Below the pieces are notes generated by a model. It was not told where the DNA came from. It ran no database searches and was given only the letters and a program-made list of their open reading frames with translations. A stretch of DNA of 35,103 nt from Woeseia sp. (lineage in GTDB: Bacteria > Pseudomonadota > Gammaproteobacteria > Steroidobacterales > Woeseiaceae). Each line of letters begins with the position of its first letter. Positions within the stretch are counted from its first letter, which is position 1. Made by a program: the position numbers and the translations under genes. The DNA is taken from assembly GCA_013003155.1 (NCBI GenBank), contig JABDKF010000014.1:1-35103 (forward strand), written 5' to 3'. Below, one piece after another: positions 8,013 through 18,232 of this stretch.

Positions 8013-8477
8013 TTACGCCTGCGACTGCAGATAGTTCTCCGTGCCCATTTTTTCGAGCAGCCCGAGCTGCGTTTCCAGCCAGTCGACGTGTTCTTCCTCG
8101 GAATCGAGGATGTCTGAAAACAATTTGCGGCTCACGTAGTCCTTGTGTGCCTCGCAGTAGGCGATCGCAGCCTTCAGGTCGGGCAGGGCGTCGTACTCCA
8201 TGTCGAGATCCGATTTCAGGATCTCGGGAACATCTTCACCGATGTTCAGTTTCCCAAGATCCTGCAGGTTCGGCAGTCCTTCCAAAAACAAGATTCGCTT
8301 GATCAACTCATCGGCGTGCTTCATCTCATCGATTGATTCTTCGTACTCCTTATCGCCCAATGTTTCGAAGCCCCAATCCTTCAGCATTCGGGAGTGCAGA
8401 AAATACTGGTTGATCGCGGTCAACTCGTTCTTCAAAACGCGATTCAAATGATCGATGACGGTGGCATCGCCTTTCAT
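8013..8477 (-). CDS. bfr: Bacterioferritin
   Basis: This 154-residue protein assembles in its family as a 24-mer cytoplasmic shell that oxidises and stores iron. It is collinear with E. coli Bfr: MKGD start, [17 protein letters not shown] and [21 protein letters not shown]. The dinuclear ferroxidase ligands are all present (Glu18, Glu51, His54, Glu94, Glu127, His130), as is the haem-binding Met52. A strong ribosome site (AGAGGAG) precedes ATG 8477. The gene is separated from upstream bfd by a terminator (8612-8633), so it probably has its own promoter. The stop codon abuts the last tRNA-Glu-like repeat, whose terminator (7843-7872) probably ends this transcript. Confidence 0.98.
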   Translation of the reverse strand: MKGDATVIDHLNRVLKNELTAINQYFLHSRMLKDWGFETLGDKEYEESIDEMKHADELIKRILFLEGLPNLQDLGKLNIGEDVPEILKSDLDMEYDALPDLKAAIAYCEAHKDYVSRKLFSDILDSEEEHVDWLETQLGLLEKMGTENYLQSQA

Positions 8478-8611
8478 GAAATGCTCCTCTGCAGAGTGAT
8501 CAAGTAGATCCAGTCAATGATAGGCACGAATTCGTTTACTGCAAGCATCGATACCCGCAATCAGAATAAGAATGAGTTCGGTTTACAAGCAATTCGAACG
8601 GCCTGAAAATG

Positions 8612-8633
8612 AAAAAACCGGCAGCAAGCCGGT
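8612..8633 (-). terminator. Rho-independent terminator after bfd
   Basis: Read on the minus strand, ACCGGC-TTGCT-GCCGGT is followed by a T-run. It lies 28 nt past the bfd stop codon and uncouples bfd from bfr. Confidence 0.88.
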
Positions 8634-8660
8634 CGTGGATAAGGTTTGTGCTGTCGCCAT

Positions 8661-8870
8661 TCAGGCGGGAACGGGCACGTAAAGCGTCGGTGGTCTTGCA
8701 GGCTGCTTTGCGTGACCTTCACGCAAAATCTCGCGTGCATGATCTGCGCAGCTGCCGCAGCCCGCTGCCACACCCAGCCGACTCTGCAATGCATACAGGT
8801 TGTCCGCGCCATCGGCCGCCGCGCGGCGAATGTCTCGGTCAGTTATCGCGTTACAGATGCAGACGTACAC
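8661..8870 (-). CDS. bfd: Bacterioferritin-associated ferredoxin
   Basis: This 69-residue [2Fe-2S] protein has the Bfd-type cysteine set: Cys4 and Cys6 (MYVCIC) with Cys38 and Cys41 (GCGSC), the same positions as in E. coli Bfd. In that family it docks on bacterioferritin and passes electrons to the haem to release stored iron when iron is scarce. The C-terminal tail (AKQPARPPTLYVPVPA) is proline-rich and looks disordered. GGAG lies about 10 nt before ATG 8870. A Fur-box-like site overlaps the predicted promoter (8901-8929), which fits induction under iron starvation. The gene lies 94 bp after the TonB receptor gene in the same direction. Confidence 0.96.
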   Translation of the reverse strand: MYVCICNAITDRDIRRAAADGADNLYALQSRLGVAAGCGSCADHAREILREGHAKQPARPPTLYVPVPA

Positions 8871-8900
8871 GTTTAGCAGTGCTCCGGGATCGTTAAAGTT

Positions 8901-8929
8901 ATTGGATCCTGAATGAGAATGATTGTCAA
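8901..8929 (-). promoter_or_regulatory. bfd promoter overlapped by a Fur box
   Basis: TGAGAATGATTGTCA (8914-8928) matches 13 of 15 positions of the 7-1-7 Fur consensus TGATAATGATTATCA. On the minus strand the -35 box TTGACA (8929-8924) lies inside it, with TCCAAT (8906-8901) at 17-nt spacing as a -10 candidate. Bound Fur-Fe(II) would block this promoter. Confidence 0.75.
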
Positions 8930-8964
8930 TAGCGTTAACATAACCACGGGGCGCTTCAGTATTC

Positions 8965-11187
8965 TCAGAGCCGATAGCTCAGGCCAACCCAGGCCATGCG
9001 CTCGAGGCCCGGCCTGAGCCCCGCCGGGCGCCTCGCGGCGACGTAGGTCTCGTCGAACAGGTTGTCCACTTTCAGGTAGCCGCCCAGCTGCTCGGTGAAT
9101 TGGACGCGACCGACGATGTCCCACACGACGTGCGATTGAATGGTCCTGTCCGGCGTGTAGTCGCCCTGGCCAGCTTCGGTACGCATCCGGCCAACGTAAT
9201 TGGCGGCCAGGTTTACGCCGATCCGATCCGAGGCAAGCCCGCCTGCCAGCCGCAGCTGATGTTTGGGTATGTAAGGCAGCTCGTCGCCAACGGCCACGGT
9301 GCCCCAGGGTTCAAACGCGCTCTCGAACGCGTTACGGAACTCGGCCCGGGTTGTCCATGTGTACTCCAGGCTGACCGGGATACTCCAGTTTCCTTGCCCC
9401 CAGCCGTCAAAAGTGTAGTCCCCGCTGAGTTCAAGCCCCTGTACCGAAACCTCGCCGCCGTCGAACTGGTCACCGATCTGGCCATTGCCACCCGTTGATG
9501 CAGTGACCGTGCCGACAAGGTTCTCGTAGTCGTTGATGAAGTAGATCGATTCGAAACTTAGCGACTCGTCGCTGTAGCGAGCGCCGAATTCGACATTAAT
9601 GCTTGATTCCTCATCGGCGCTGCTGCCCGGCGAGGGAGGGTTATATCCGCGATGAATGCCTGCCAGCAAACGCCAGCTATCGTTCACCCGGTAAAGCGCG
9701 CCGAGCCCGGGGATCAACACGGAGGCCTCGTTCTCGCGGATCCGCGTCGGCCCCAGGCTGCGCGTCGGGTCAGAGGTCGAATAATCTTCCCGCGTGAGGC
9801 GCATGTCCTCGAAGCGCAGGCCCGGCGTCAGGATCCAGTCTCCACTACGAATCTCGGAGCTGACGAAGAATGCATTGACCCTGGCAGAGCTCACGCGATT
9901 CGTCGCCGAACCGGGTGGGCCTTCACTCGTTTGCACGAGCTGCAAGTCCTGCATACGAAAGCCACTGTCGCGTTGCAAACGATCTTCTTCATCTTCGTGT
10001 AGTCGCGCCCCGGCTGTCAGGCTCACGCTCGCCGCGTTCCATTCCAGATTCCAGGTCAGTGCCCCTTGCACGCCTTGCGAATAGTATGTGCGCGCATTGT
10101 GCCGTTTCAGAATCGCATCGTCGGGACTGGTATCGCCGGTCACGTAGCCGTATTCAGTGGCAAAAGAAACCGGATCGTCCAGAATCTGGCTGATGCCGAT
10201 GCCGTTGACGGACTGTACTTTAAACCAGTCGCGTTCAAAATCATTGCGGTAGACAGTGACTTTGCCGCGCCACGAGGCGTCGCTTTCAACCACGTAGCTC
10301 AACTGCAGCTGCTCGTGCTGGCCGTTAAAGACGTCGCCCGCCGAGGCCGCGTAACGACGGTTTGGATTGAGGCTGAAATCTTCGGCCGTCAGTCCCAGGT
10401 AGGTCTCATTGGAGACCTGGTTTGTCCGGCCAGCCTTGAGCCGCAGGCTCTGATAGGTGGCAGCTCCAGGATCACTGTCGAACTGCAGCTTCACCAGGTA
10501 ATCCTCCACGGCGTAGCCCGTCGTCTCGCCGGCCGTGCCCGGTCGACTGTCGATCGTCTTGAACCCGTCGCTGTCGCTCTGCACTGTCTCTACAAGCCAT
10601 GAGAAGCGCTCGCCGCGGTCGCCGGCATTCAGGTGAATATCAACGCTATCGTATTCGCCGAGGCGCAGGTCTATGTTGGCGCTCAGATCATCCGGTATCG
10701 GCGTTGAAATGAGGTTGATCGCTCCACCAGTCGTGCGCGGCCCGACGTTTACCGCCGAGGGGCCTTTCAGGACTTCCAGCGAATGCATGCGTCGTTGCGT
10801 CGGGAAGTAATACGCAGAGGCGGCGGCGTAGGGCGCCGGTGCGATCAGCACGCCGTCTTCAAGCAATGCAATTCGCGCGCTTCGATCCAGCCCGGACCCG
10901 CGAATGCCAATGTTGGGACGCAGTCCGAAGCCGTCCTCTTCCTGCACGTATACACCGGGAACGCTTCTCAGGACGCGCATGACATCCGATTGCAGGAAAA
11001 CTTCGAGCTCTTCTTCGCTAATGACATGGGCGGAGCCGGGCACGTCACTGACGTCGCGCCGGTGGCCAATGATCGTCACATTGTCGATAGCATCGAGACT
11101 CGATGCATTGTGAGCCTGAGGATCTGCTGCCAACGCCGGCACTGTGGCAAGAAGTACCAGGTGACCGAACTGGAAAGTAAAACGCAT
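8965..11187 (-). CDS. FecA-like TonB-dependent outer-membrane receptor
   Basis: This 740-residue protein begins with a signal peptide (to about residue 21, PALAA). A TonB-box-like stretch follows (DNVTIIG), then the plug domain with PNIGIRGSGLDRSARI, LLEDGVLIAPAPYAAASAYY and FPTQRRMHSLEVLKGPSAV, which are hallmarks of the FecA (ferric dicitrate receptor) subgroup. The rest is a 22-strand-type barrel ending in an aromatic-rich strand (AWVGLSYRL). It would import a ferric chelate across the outer membrane using TonB energy. The N-terminal signalling extension of E. coli FecA is absent and no fecI/fecR genes lie nearby, so control is probably by Fur alone. The ligand is uncertain. Siderophore biosynthesis and ABC importer genes are not in the window. 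Confidence 0.93.
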   Translation of the reverse strand: MRFTFQFGHLVLLATVPALAADPQAHNASSLDAIDNVTIIGHRRDVSDVPGSAHVISEEELEVFLQSDVMRVLRSVPGVYVQEEDGFGLRPNIGIRGSGLDRSARIALLEDGVLIAPAPYAAASAYYFPTQRRMHSLEVLKGPSAVNVGPRTTGGAINLISTPIPDDLSANIDLRLGEYDSVDIHLNAGDRGERFSWLVETVQSDSDGFKTIDSRPGTAGETTGYAVEDYLVKLQFDSDPGAATYQSLRLKAGRTNQVSNETYLGLTAEDFSLNPNRRYAASAGDVFNGQHEQLQLSYVVESDASWRGKVTVYRNDFERDWFKVQSVNGIGISQILDDPVSFATEYGYVTGDTSPDDAILKRHNARTYYSQGVQGALTWNLEWNAASVSLTAGARLHEDEEDRLQRDSGFRMQDLQLVQTSEGPPGSATNRVSSARVNAFFVSSEIRSGDWILTPGLRFEDMRLTREDYSTSDPTRSLGPTRIRENEASVLIPGLGALYRVNDSWRLLAGIHRGYNPPSPGSSADEESSINVEFGARYSDESLSFESIYFINDYENLVGTVTASTGGNGQIGDQFDGGEVSVQGLELSGDYTFDGWGQGNWSIPVSLEYTWTTRAEFRNAFESAFEPWGTVAVGDELPYIPKHQLRLAGGLASDRIGVNLAANYVGRMRTEAGQGDYTPDRTIQSHVVWDIVGRVQFTEQLGGYLKVDNLFDETYVAARRPAGLRPGLERMAWVGLSYRL

Positions 11188-11211
11188 GGGAAATCTGCCT
11201 GCTTCAGGGCG

Positions 11212-11256
11212 ATTATCAACTAAACGATAAAGCTATCGCAAATGATAATTATTCGC
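11212..11256 (-). promoter_or_regulatory. Promoter and Fur box of the TonB receptor gene
   Basis: On the minus strand TTGCGA (11241-11236) and GATAAT (11217-11212) form a -35/-10 pair with 18-nt spacing. The 19-bp element at 11238-11256 (core AATGATAATTATT) matches 14 of 19 positions of the classical Fur consensus and overlaps the -35 box. The left half-site TGATAAT is perfect. Confidence 0.72.
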
Positions 11257-11831
11257 AACAACTCGTCTCGCAGACGCGGAAACCGCTTCCCGGGCCACTT
11301 TGGCCAGCGCAGCCGGATATGAAGGATTGCGGCGTCGGAGTGGCCCCAACTTCCCTCCGACGTTATTTGCCCGTTAGTCACTCTTGCCGCCGGTTTTTGG
11401 ACCCGCTTCCGGGCCATGCCGAGTCTGCGCCCTTACCGGTTAGACGCCGCAGCTATCGGCACAGAGAGCTTGCTGCCCTATTTCGAGCCGCGCGTCCGGA
11501 TTCCGGCGATCTGTGTACAAGACTAGAGCCATTCTGAAATCAGAATCGCTAATACACCCGAGATGGCCGCGCCCCGCGAGCGATGCCGTCAGTCGGCGTT
11601 TCCGCCGAGTCTGCCTGGTGGCTGGGTCAAAAAGGGCGTGGCACGGTCCCCGAGGCCCGCAACCAAACGCTCGTGATTCGACGCCTGTTGGCTTCTGGCC
11701 AAGCACACACGCGCAGCTCAACCGTTCAGGGCTTCCAGCGCCAGCTGTGACGCGTGCAATACATTTACCAGGCCTGTCGTGGCACCATTACGTTAATTCG
11801 CAAGACGACATCCTCCAGAGAAAAGAAAGCC
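11257..11831. other. Long intergenic region between TonB receptor and prsR
   Basis: About 575 bp between divergent genes. Frames here (for example 11220-11417 and 11440-11721, minus) have no recognisable domain and look non-coding. A TGGCAC sequence at 11778 does not have the downstream TTGC needed for a sigma54 promoter. No RNA gene was recognised. Confidence 0.4.
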
Positions 11832-13232
<1,401 letters not shown>

Positions 13233-13263
13233 GCGCGAAAGCTCGATGATAACGTGAGAGTGC

Positions 13264-14622
13264 CTAGTTGCCCTTGAACGAGTCGGGATTAAGGTCGTGG
13301 CGGGAAAGGAGTTTGTAAAAGTCGGTCCGGTTGCGCTTGGCCAGTCGCGCCGCCTGGCTCACGTTTCCACCCGTGATTTGCAGAATCTGTGACAGGTAGT
13401 TGCGGGTAAACTCATCGCGCGCGTCGCTGAAGGAGGCGAGCTTGCCCGCGTGCTCGCCAAGTGACGATTGCACCAGCTCACCACTGATCACGGGCGAGCG
13501 CGATAGCGCGACATTCTGCTTAACCACATTATAGAGTTGGCGAATGTTGCCGGGCCATTCTGCCGATACCAGTAACTCGACGGCTTCCGGCGCATACACT
13601 TTTCGCTCGCTGGCCGTTTCCTCGGCAATCTCTTTTAGAAAATGAGAGACCAGCAGGGGTATATCTTCGCGCCGGTCATTCAGCGGCGGCAGGCGCATGT
13701 TCACCACGTTGAGCCGGTAATACAGGTCTTCGCGAAAACGTCCTTCGCGCATCATGTCTAATAAATCGCGATGCGTTGCCGACAAGATGCGCACGTTTAC
13801 GGGTAATGCTTCAGTGCTGCCAACCGGGCGCACCTGATTTTCCTGGAGTACCCGCAAAAGCTTAACCTGCAACCGCATCGGCATATCACCAATTTCATCG
13901 AGTAACAGGGTCCCGCCATCAGCAGCTTGAAACAGTCCCTTGTGATTTCTTGTCGCGCCGGTGAATGCCCCTTTCTCATGGCCAAACAACTCAGACTCCA
14001 GCAGGTTCTCTGCCATCGCGCTGCAGTTAATAGCAACGAAGGGTTTGTCGTGCCGTTCGCTGGCTTTGTGAATCGCCCGCGCCAATAACTCCTTGCCGGT
14101 ACCGGATTCACCGTTGATCAGGACGCGCGTGTCGGTCGCCGCCACCATCTTCGCCTGGTTAAGTGTTTCCTTGAGGCGCGAGTTGCGCGTGATAATCTCA
14201 GCCGCCCAGTCTTCCGCCACGTCAATGGCTGGCGAGCCCGACACTTTCATTGCGCGCTCGACCGTGGCAATAAGTTCGTCTTTGTCGACCGGCTTTGTCA
14301 GGAATCCGAATGCGCCGCCTTGCGTAGCGGTGACCGCGTCAGGAATCGTGCCGTGCGCTGTGATGATGACCACGCGAAGTCCGGGCGAGCGATTCTGCAA
14401 TTCTTTCAAAAGCGCAATGCCGTCCATCTTGTCCATGCGCAAGTCGGTTATGACGAGGTCGGGGTGAAAGTGATGGACAACTGACAGGGCACGCTCAGCG
14501 CTTTCTACAGCCTCCACTTCGTAGTCCTCCGCGCGGAGCCGAATACTCAGCAGCCGCAGCAAGCCGGGATCGTCATCGACCAGCAGGATTTTTCCTTTCC
14601 TATCAGTATTTTTTGGAGCCAT
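13264..14622 (-). CDS. glrR: Response regulator GlrR, sigma54-dependent activator
   Basis: Receiver, AAA+ and Fis-type HTH domains in order. Visible are ILLVDDDPG (12-20), phospho-acceptor Asp60 in DLVITDLRMD, the KPVD lysine loop, Walker A GESGTGKE (171-178), EKGAFTGA and DEIGDMPMRLQ. The C-terminal HTH is GNVSQAARLAKRNRTDFYKLL. It matches E. coli GlrR (QseF/YfhA), which activates sigma54 promoters such as that of the small RNA GlmY. The frame extends to GTG 14646 and ATG 14643. I prefer ATG 14622 because GlrR proteins begin only about ten residues before the first receiver strand. The gene order kinase, lipoprotein, regulator supports the assignment. Targets here are unknown, and no GlmY-like RNA was seen. 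Confidence 0.9.
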   Translation of the reverse strand: MAPKNTDRKGKILLVDDDPGLLRLLSIRLRAEDYEVEAVESAERALSVVHHFHPDLVITDLRMDKMDGIALLKELQNRSPGLRVVIITAHGTIPDAVTATQGGAFGFLTKPVDKDELIATVERAMKVSGSPAIDVAEDWAAEIITRNSRLKETLNQAKMVAATDTRVLINGESGTGKELLARAIHKASERHDKPFVAINCSAMAENLLESELFGHEKGAFTGATRNHKGLFQAADGGTLLLDEIGDMPMRLQVKLLRVLQENQVRPVGSTEALPVNVRILSATHRDLLDMMREGRFREDLYYRLNVVNMRLPPLNDRREDIPLLVSHFLKEIAEETASERKVYAPEAVELLVSAEWPGNIRQLYNVVKQNVALSRSPVISGELVQSSLGEHAGKLASFSDARDEFTRNYLSQILQITGGNVSQAARLAKRNRTDFYKLLSRHDLNPDSFKGN

Positions 14623-14738
14623 CGAGTTCCGGGATCCAGCCATCACGATCGACTATTATGGCGCTTATGGGAGCGTTTGTCCTACGGCAATCCGGTTGTC
14701 AGCCGGGGTTGACCATAATGCCGGTGTGAGAGAGAGCA

Positions 14739-15377
14739 CTACTCGGGATTGTCGTTGTCCGTTTGTTCACGAATCGAGCGTTCAATGGACGTGATCGCTT
14801 CTAATTTCTGTTCGGCCTCAGCGAGTGACTCGCGCAGTTGTTGATTCTCTTCTTCTGCAAGTGCCAACCTGCGGGCCGTGGCGCGGCGCTCGCTGTTTGC
14901 GGACTGGGCGGAATCGGCACGCAATCGTTCAGTCTCGCGGGCCAGTTGCAGACGCTGCTCCGCGTCGCGTAAACGGACTGTGGCGAAGGCCCGCTCCGTT
15001 TGCGTTAACAGCTCCGACTCGGATAACAGATCGCGAAATATTTTCTGGGCCCGTTCCAGATCGCTCTTTGCATGTCCTGCTACGGTCATGGCGAGTGCAA
15101 GGCGCAGGCGCGTCGAAGGGCCCGGCGTTAACGTTGCGGCGGCTTCGACGTCGGCGAATATTTCTGCTTGTGTCGCCGGATCTCCCGTTGCCATTCGATA
15201 CATTTCGTCAAGATATTGCTCAGCAGGTGGCGCTCCCAGAATTACGCCGTCAGCATTTGCGCTACGTCGTTCAAACTTCATCCACTCTTTGACTTGCGTG
15301 CAGCCGGCCAGCACTACGAGAAGCGTTAGTGTGACGGCGATGCGCGGCAATAAGCTTTTTGCCATAGCGTTAACCAT
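14739..15377 (-). CDS. qseG: QseG-like lipoprotein of the GlrK/GlrR system
   Basis: This 212-residue protein has a lipoprotein signal: a basic start, hydrophobic stretch IAVTLTLLVVLAGC and lipobox LAGC. The second half (about 130-200) is a charged coiled coil rich in Glu, Arg, Ala and Gln. It starts inside the end of the glrK gene (8-bp overlap) and is followed by glrR, the same position as qseG (yfhG) in E. coli, where QseG is an outer-membrane lipoprotein that stimulates the kinase. The assignment rests mainly on position and architecture, because this family is poorly conserved. ATG 15365 is an alternative start. Confidence 0.75.
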   Translation of the reverse strand: MVNAMAKSLLPRIAVTLTLLVVLAGCTQVKEWMKFERRSANADGVILGAPPAEQYLDEMYRMATGDPATQAEIFADVEAAATLTPGPSTRLRLALAMTVAGHAKSDLERAQKIFRDLLSESELLTQTERAFATVRLRDAEQRLQLARETERLRADSAQSANSERRATARRLALAEEENQQLRESLAEAEQKLEAITSIERSIREQTDNDNPE

Positions 15378-16842
15378 TCGCCGCCATCCTTGGACTCAGC
15401 TCCATGCGTTGCTGGGGAATAAACAATCGGAAGTGAGCACCCGTGAACTCTCCGGTGTCAGCAAGTTCGACATTGCCGTCATGGGCCTGCATGCACTCGA
15501 GCACCACGGACAAGCCAATACCGGTACCGGCAACCTGACCCCCTTGTTCCCGCTTGCCCTGGAAAAAGGCCTCGAAGATTCTGGGTTGTTCGTCCGCAGG
15601 AATACCGGGTCCTGAATCGGCAACCTCAAGCAGGTAGCCGTCATCAAGTCTTTGCCCGCGAATGGTGACTGTGCCGTTTTCCGGTGTGAACTTGACGGCG
15701 TTCGACAGCAAATTGTCCAGCGCGGTTCTGATCTTGTCTCGATCTGCGTTGATCACGTTATCCTTGATATCAACCTCAAGGTTGATTTTCGCTGCCTGCA
15801 AAGCCAATTGCTGTGCCGTGGTCACGGCCAGGACCAGGGCGCGAATAGGGAAGTCCGTTCTGGTCAATACCTCATTGCGCGTCTGCCACGCACTAAAGCT
15901 CAACAGATTCTCGATCAGCTGCTGCAATTTCAAGCCGTTGCTTCGCAAGATGCCGGTCACTTCACGCTGTGGCTCCTGCAGTTCCCCGACGGTGCCGTCC
16001 AACAAGAGCTCCGTCCCCTCGCGAATATTGGCAAGCGGGGTTTTTAACTCGTGCGACATGTGGCGCAAAAAGCGATTCTTTTCCTGCGCCAGTTCCAGCA
16101 AGCGCAAGCGCAACCAGTCCAGTTGGTGCCCCAGTTTTTCCAAATCGGTCGGTCCGCTAATCTCGATCGGTTGCGAAAATCCGCTTTGTCCGAGCTGATC
16201 GATTGCCTCGTCAATTTGCCGAATGGGGCGAGTCACTAACAGGGTAAAAAACAAAACGAGAATAATTGTGCCGGGCACCAGCAGCGCCGTTTGCCATGCG
16301 GATATTTGTTGAGCGCGCTGGATGTTGGCCTGCAGGTCATTAAGCTCCCGCTGTATCTGCGTCGATAGCACGTTGGTTAGACGATTGACGTTCTGGCGCA
16401 GCGGACCGAATTGAGAGAGTGCCTTATCTGCCAAAGCCGCGTCATCCTGCTTTGGCAATATTGCGCTGATCGCTTTGTCCGCGCTACTGGAAATATCGGC
16501 AGCGAGTGCCAGTGAATCTGCCTGCACGATAAGCGGCGCCATTGCTTGCAGCTGTTCACGTAGTCTGACGAGATCCTGCTCCAGCAACTCACGGCTATCG
16601 TTGTTTTGTAACACAACGTGCTGGCGGGCAATTCGCTCCAGTGAACCCAGGTGTTCTAGCAACAGCCGATTTTGCTCGGCCGCCGTAACACCCGTGATCA
16701 TCAATTCTTCACTCTGTGTCGCGAGCCGGTCGAGGCTAAACAACGCCCACACGACGGCAAGCAACAGCGGCGCCGCAACGAGTCCCAGTCCAACGAGGAT
16801 AAGGCCGTTCAGCGAGCGTGGGCGGGGGAATCTCATAGACAT
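15370..16842 (-). CDS. glrK: Sensor histidine kinase GlrK (QseE-like)
   Basis: A membrane histidine kinase of about 490 residues. TM1 lies near residues 12-35 (LNGLILVGLGLVAAPLLLAV). A helical periplasmic sensor of about 155 residues follows, rich in Leu/Gln/Glu. TM2 (TALLVPGTIILVLFFTLLV) leads to a HAMP linker starting TRPIRQIDEAI. The cytoplasmic part has H-box FLRHMSHELKTPL, N-box DNLLSNAVKF, G1 DSGPGIP and G2 GTGIGLSVV, so it looks catalytically complete. It would phosphorylate GlrR. The frame reaches GTG 16854; ATG 16842 or 16836 are more usual starts, and none has a strong ribosome site. It is the first gene of the glrK-qseG-glrR operon. Confidence 0.9.
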   Translation of the reverse strand: MSMRFPRPRSLNGLILVGLGLVAAPLLLAVVWALFSLDRLATQSEELMITGVTAAEQNRLLLEHLGSLERIARQHVVLQNNDSRELLEQDLVRLREQLQAMAPLIVQADSLALAADISSSADKAISAILPKQDDAALADKALSQFGPLRQNVNRLTNVLSTQIQRELNDLQANIQRAQQISAWQTALLVPGTIILVLFFTLLVTRPIRQIDEAIDQLGQSGFSQPIEISGPTDLEKLGHQLDWLRLRLLELAQEKNRFLRHMSHELKTPLANIREGTELLLDGTVGELQEPQREVTGILRSNGLKLQQLIENLLSFSAWQTRNEVLTRTDFPIRALVLAVTTAQQLALQAAKINLEVDIKDNVINADRDKIRTALDNLLSNAVKFTPENGTVTIRGQRLDDGYLLEVADSGPGIPADEQPRIFEAFFQGKREQGGQVAGTGIGLSVVLECMQAHDGNVELADTGEFTGAHFRLFIPQQRMELSPRMAANG

Positions 16843-16941
16843 GGATTGTAGCACCCGATTTGTCTGGCCTTTCAGACCCGCTAGCGCGCCCGGGGTCCCG
16901 CGAGAATTCTGCTGACGACAGAGCCTTTTTTGTAGCCGGGT

Positions 16942-17952
16942 TTATTCCGGCCAGTAGGCATCGCTATCACGCGCGGCTATTTTTCTTTCCCACTCGAGGC
17001 TCGTTCGCACAATCGTATCGAGGTCGTCGTACTGTGGTTTCCAGCTTAAAAACTTTTGGATCTTGGCAACCTCAGCCACTAATTCCGGTGGATCGCCGGC
17101 ACGTCGCGCCTCCTCAACAATCTTCAACGGCTCGCCGTTGACGCGCTCAACCGCCTGCAACACGTCGCGGACACTGTAGCCGTGACCGTAGCCGCAATTG
17201 AGTGTGGCTGACTTGCCGCCATCGCGGAGATAGCGCAGCGACTCAATGTGTGCCGAGGCAAGATCCTCTACGTGGATATAGTCGCGTAGCCCGGTGCCAT
17301 CCGGCGTCGGATAATCTGTTCCAAACACATAAACCTGCGCGCGTGTACCTACCGCCGCTTCGCAGGCAACCTTGACGAGCAGCGTCGCTTTGGGCGTCGA
17401 TTGGCCGATTCTGCCACCAGGTTCGCAACCGGCAACGTTAAAATAGCGCAGTGACACGTAGCTTGGGCCACCCGCAAGCGAGAGATCGCGCAGCATCCAT
17501 TCGGTCATCAGCTTCGATGTGCCGTACGGATTGATCGGCCGCGTCGGCGTTCTTTCTGACGCCTTGCCATCAGGTGGTATACCGTACACCGCGGCAGTAG
17601 ACGAAAATACGACGTGCTTTACGCCTGCATCGTGGGCACGCTCAAGCAACGTGCGACTGTTGGCCGTATTGTTTCCATAGTATTTCAACGGATTTGAGAC
17701 GGACTCAGGTACCACCGTGTGCGCGGCAAAATGCATCACGGTATCGATATCATGCTCAGCAAAAATCTTGTCGAGCAGTTCGGCATCGCCGGTATCGCCG
17801 ATCACAAGTTGGCCACTGGTGACGGCCTTTTCAAAGCCCGTCGAGAGATTGTCCAGCACGATAACGTCCTCGCCCAGCTCGCCGAGCTGGCGCACGACGT
17901 GGCTGCCGATATAACCGGCACCGCCGGTGACAAGAATCGATTTATGTCCCAT
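16942..17952 (-). CDS. galE: UDP-glucose 4-epimerase
   Basis: This 336-residue extended short-chain dehydrogenase has the NAD-binding motif GGAGYIGSH (10-18), the strand-end region VLDNLSTG, HFAAHTVVPESV, catalytic SSTAAVYG and the YGTSK dyad (YxxxK), followed by RYFNVAG. The size and motifs fit GalE, which interconverts UDP-glucose and UDP-galactose for surface glycans and galactose use. It lies upstream of glrK in the same direction with about 100 bp between, probably a separate unit. Its product would feed the polysaccharide locus at the left of the window, although related epimerases cannot be excluded. Confidence 0.93.
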   Translation of the reverse strand: MGHKSILVTGGAGYIGSHVVRQLGELGEDVIVLDNLSTGFEKAVTSGQLVIGDTGDAELLDKIFAEHDIDTVMHFAAHTVVPESVSNPLKYYGNNTANSRTLLERAHDAGVKHVVFSSTAAVYGIPPDGKASERTPTRPINPYGTSKLMTEWMLRDLSLAGGPSYVSLRYFNVAGCEPGGRIGQSTPKATLLVKVACEAAVGTRAQVYVFGTDYPTPDGTGLRDYIHVEDLASAHIESLRYLRDGGKSATLNCGYGHGYSVRDVLQAVERVNGEPLKIVEEARRAGDPPELVAEVAKIQKFLSWKPQYDDLDTIVRTSLEWERKIAARDSDAYWPE

Positions 17953-18232
17953 ATTTGACCTTTACCTTGTTCTTGATTGTTACGCTGCGCGGCGTAGCGT
18001 CCCCGCAACCGCGCAAGGTTGATTTGGGGAACTATCGCCCGTCAGGAATTCTAACAACTCTGGGGTCAGAAACCGGAATTGGGTCGCAGTTAGCCGCGTA
18101 TTCACTGGTCCCGCAGCGTCAAATTTCGTTAAATCGACCAAAGTTGTCGGCCCAGTTCCTGTTTACCCGGCCAGGTTCTGCTAGTTTCAAGCGTTAAAGA
18201 CCGCCGAACCTCGACAAAAGTTGGATTCTTTC

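Noticed and set aside
8558-8578. AT-rich stretch upstream of bfr resembling a Fur box
   Set aside because: It has AAT-type triplets but no 7-1-7 inverted symmetry, unlike the sites at 8914 and 11238.
10066-10602. 178-residue plus-strand frame inside the TonB receptor gene
   Set aside because: Opposite-strand shadow of a well-supported gene, with no start signal or domain of its own.
11778-11794. TGGCAC as a possible sigma54 promoter before prsR
   Set aside because: The downstream element is CGTT, not TTGC, so the -12 GC is missing.
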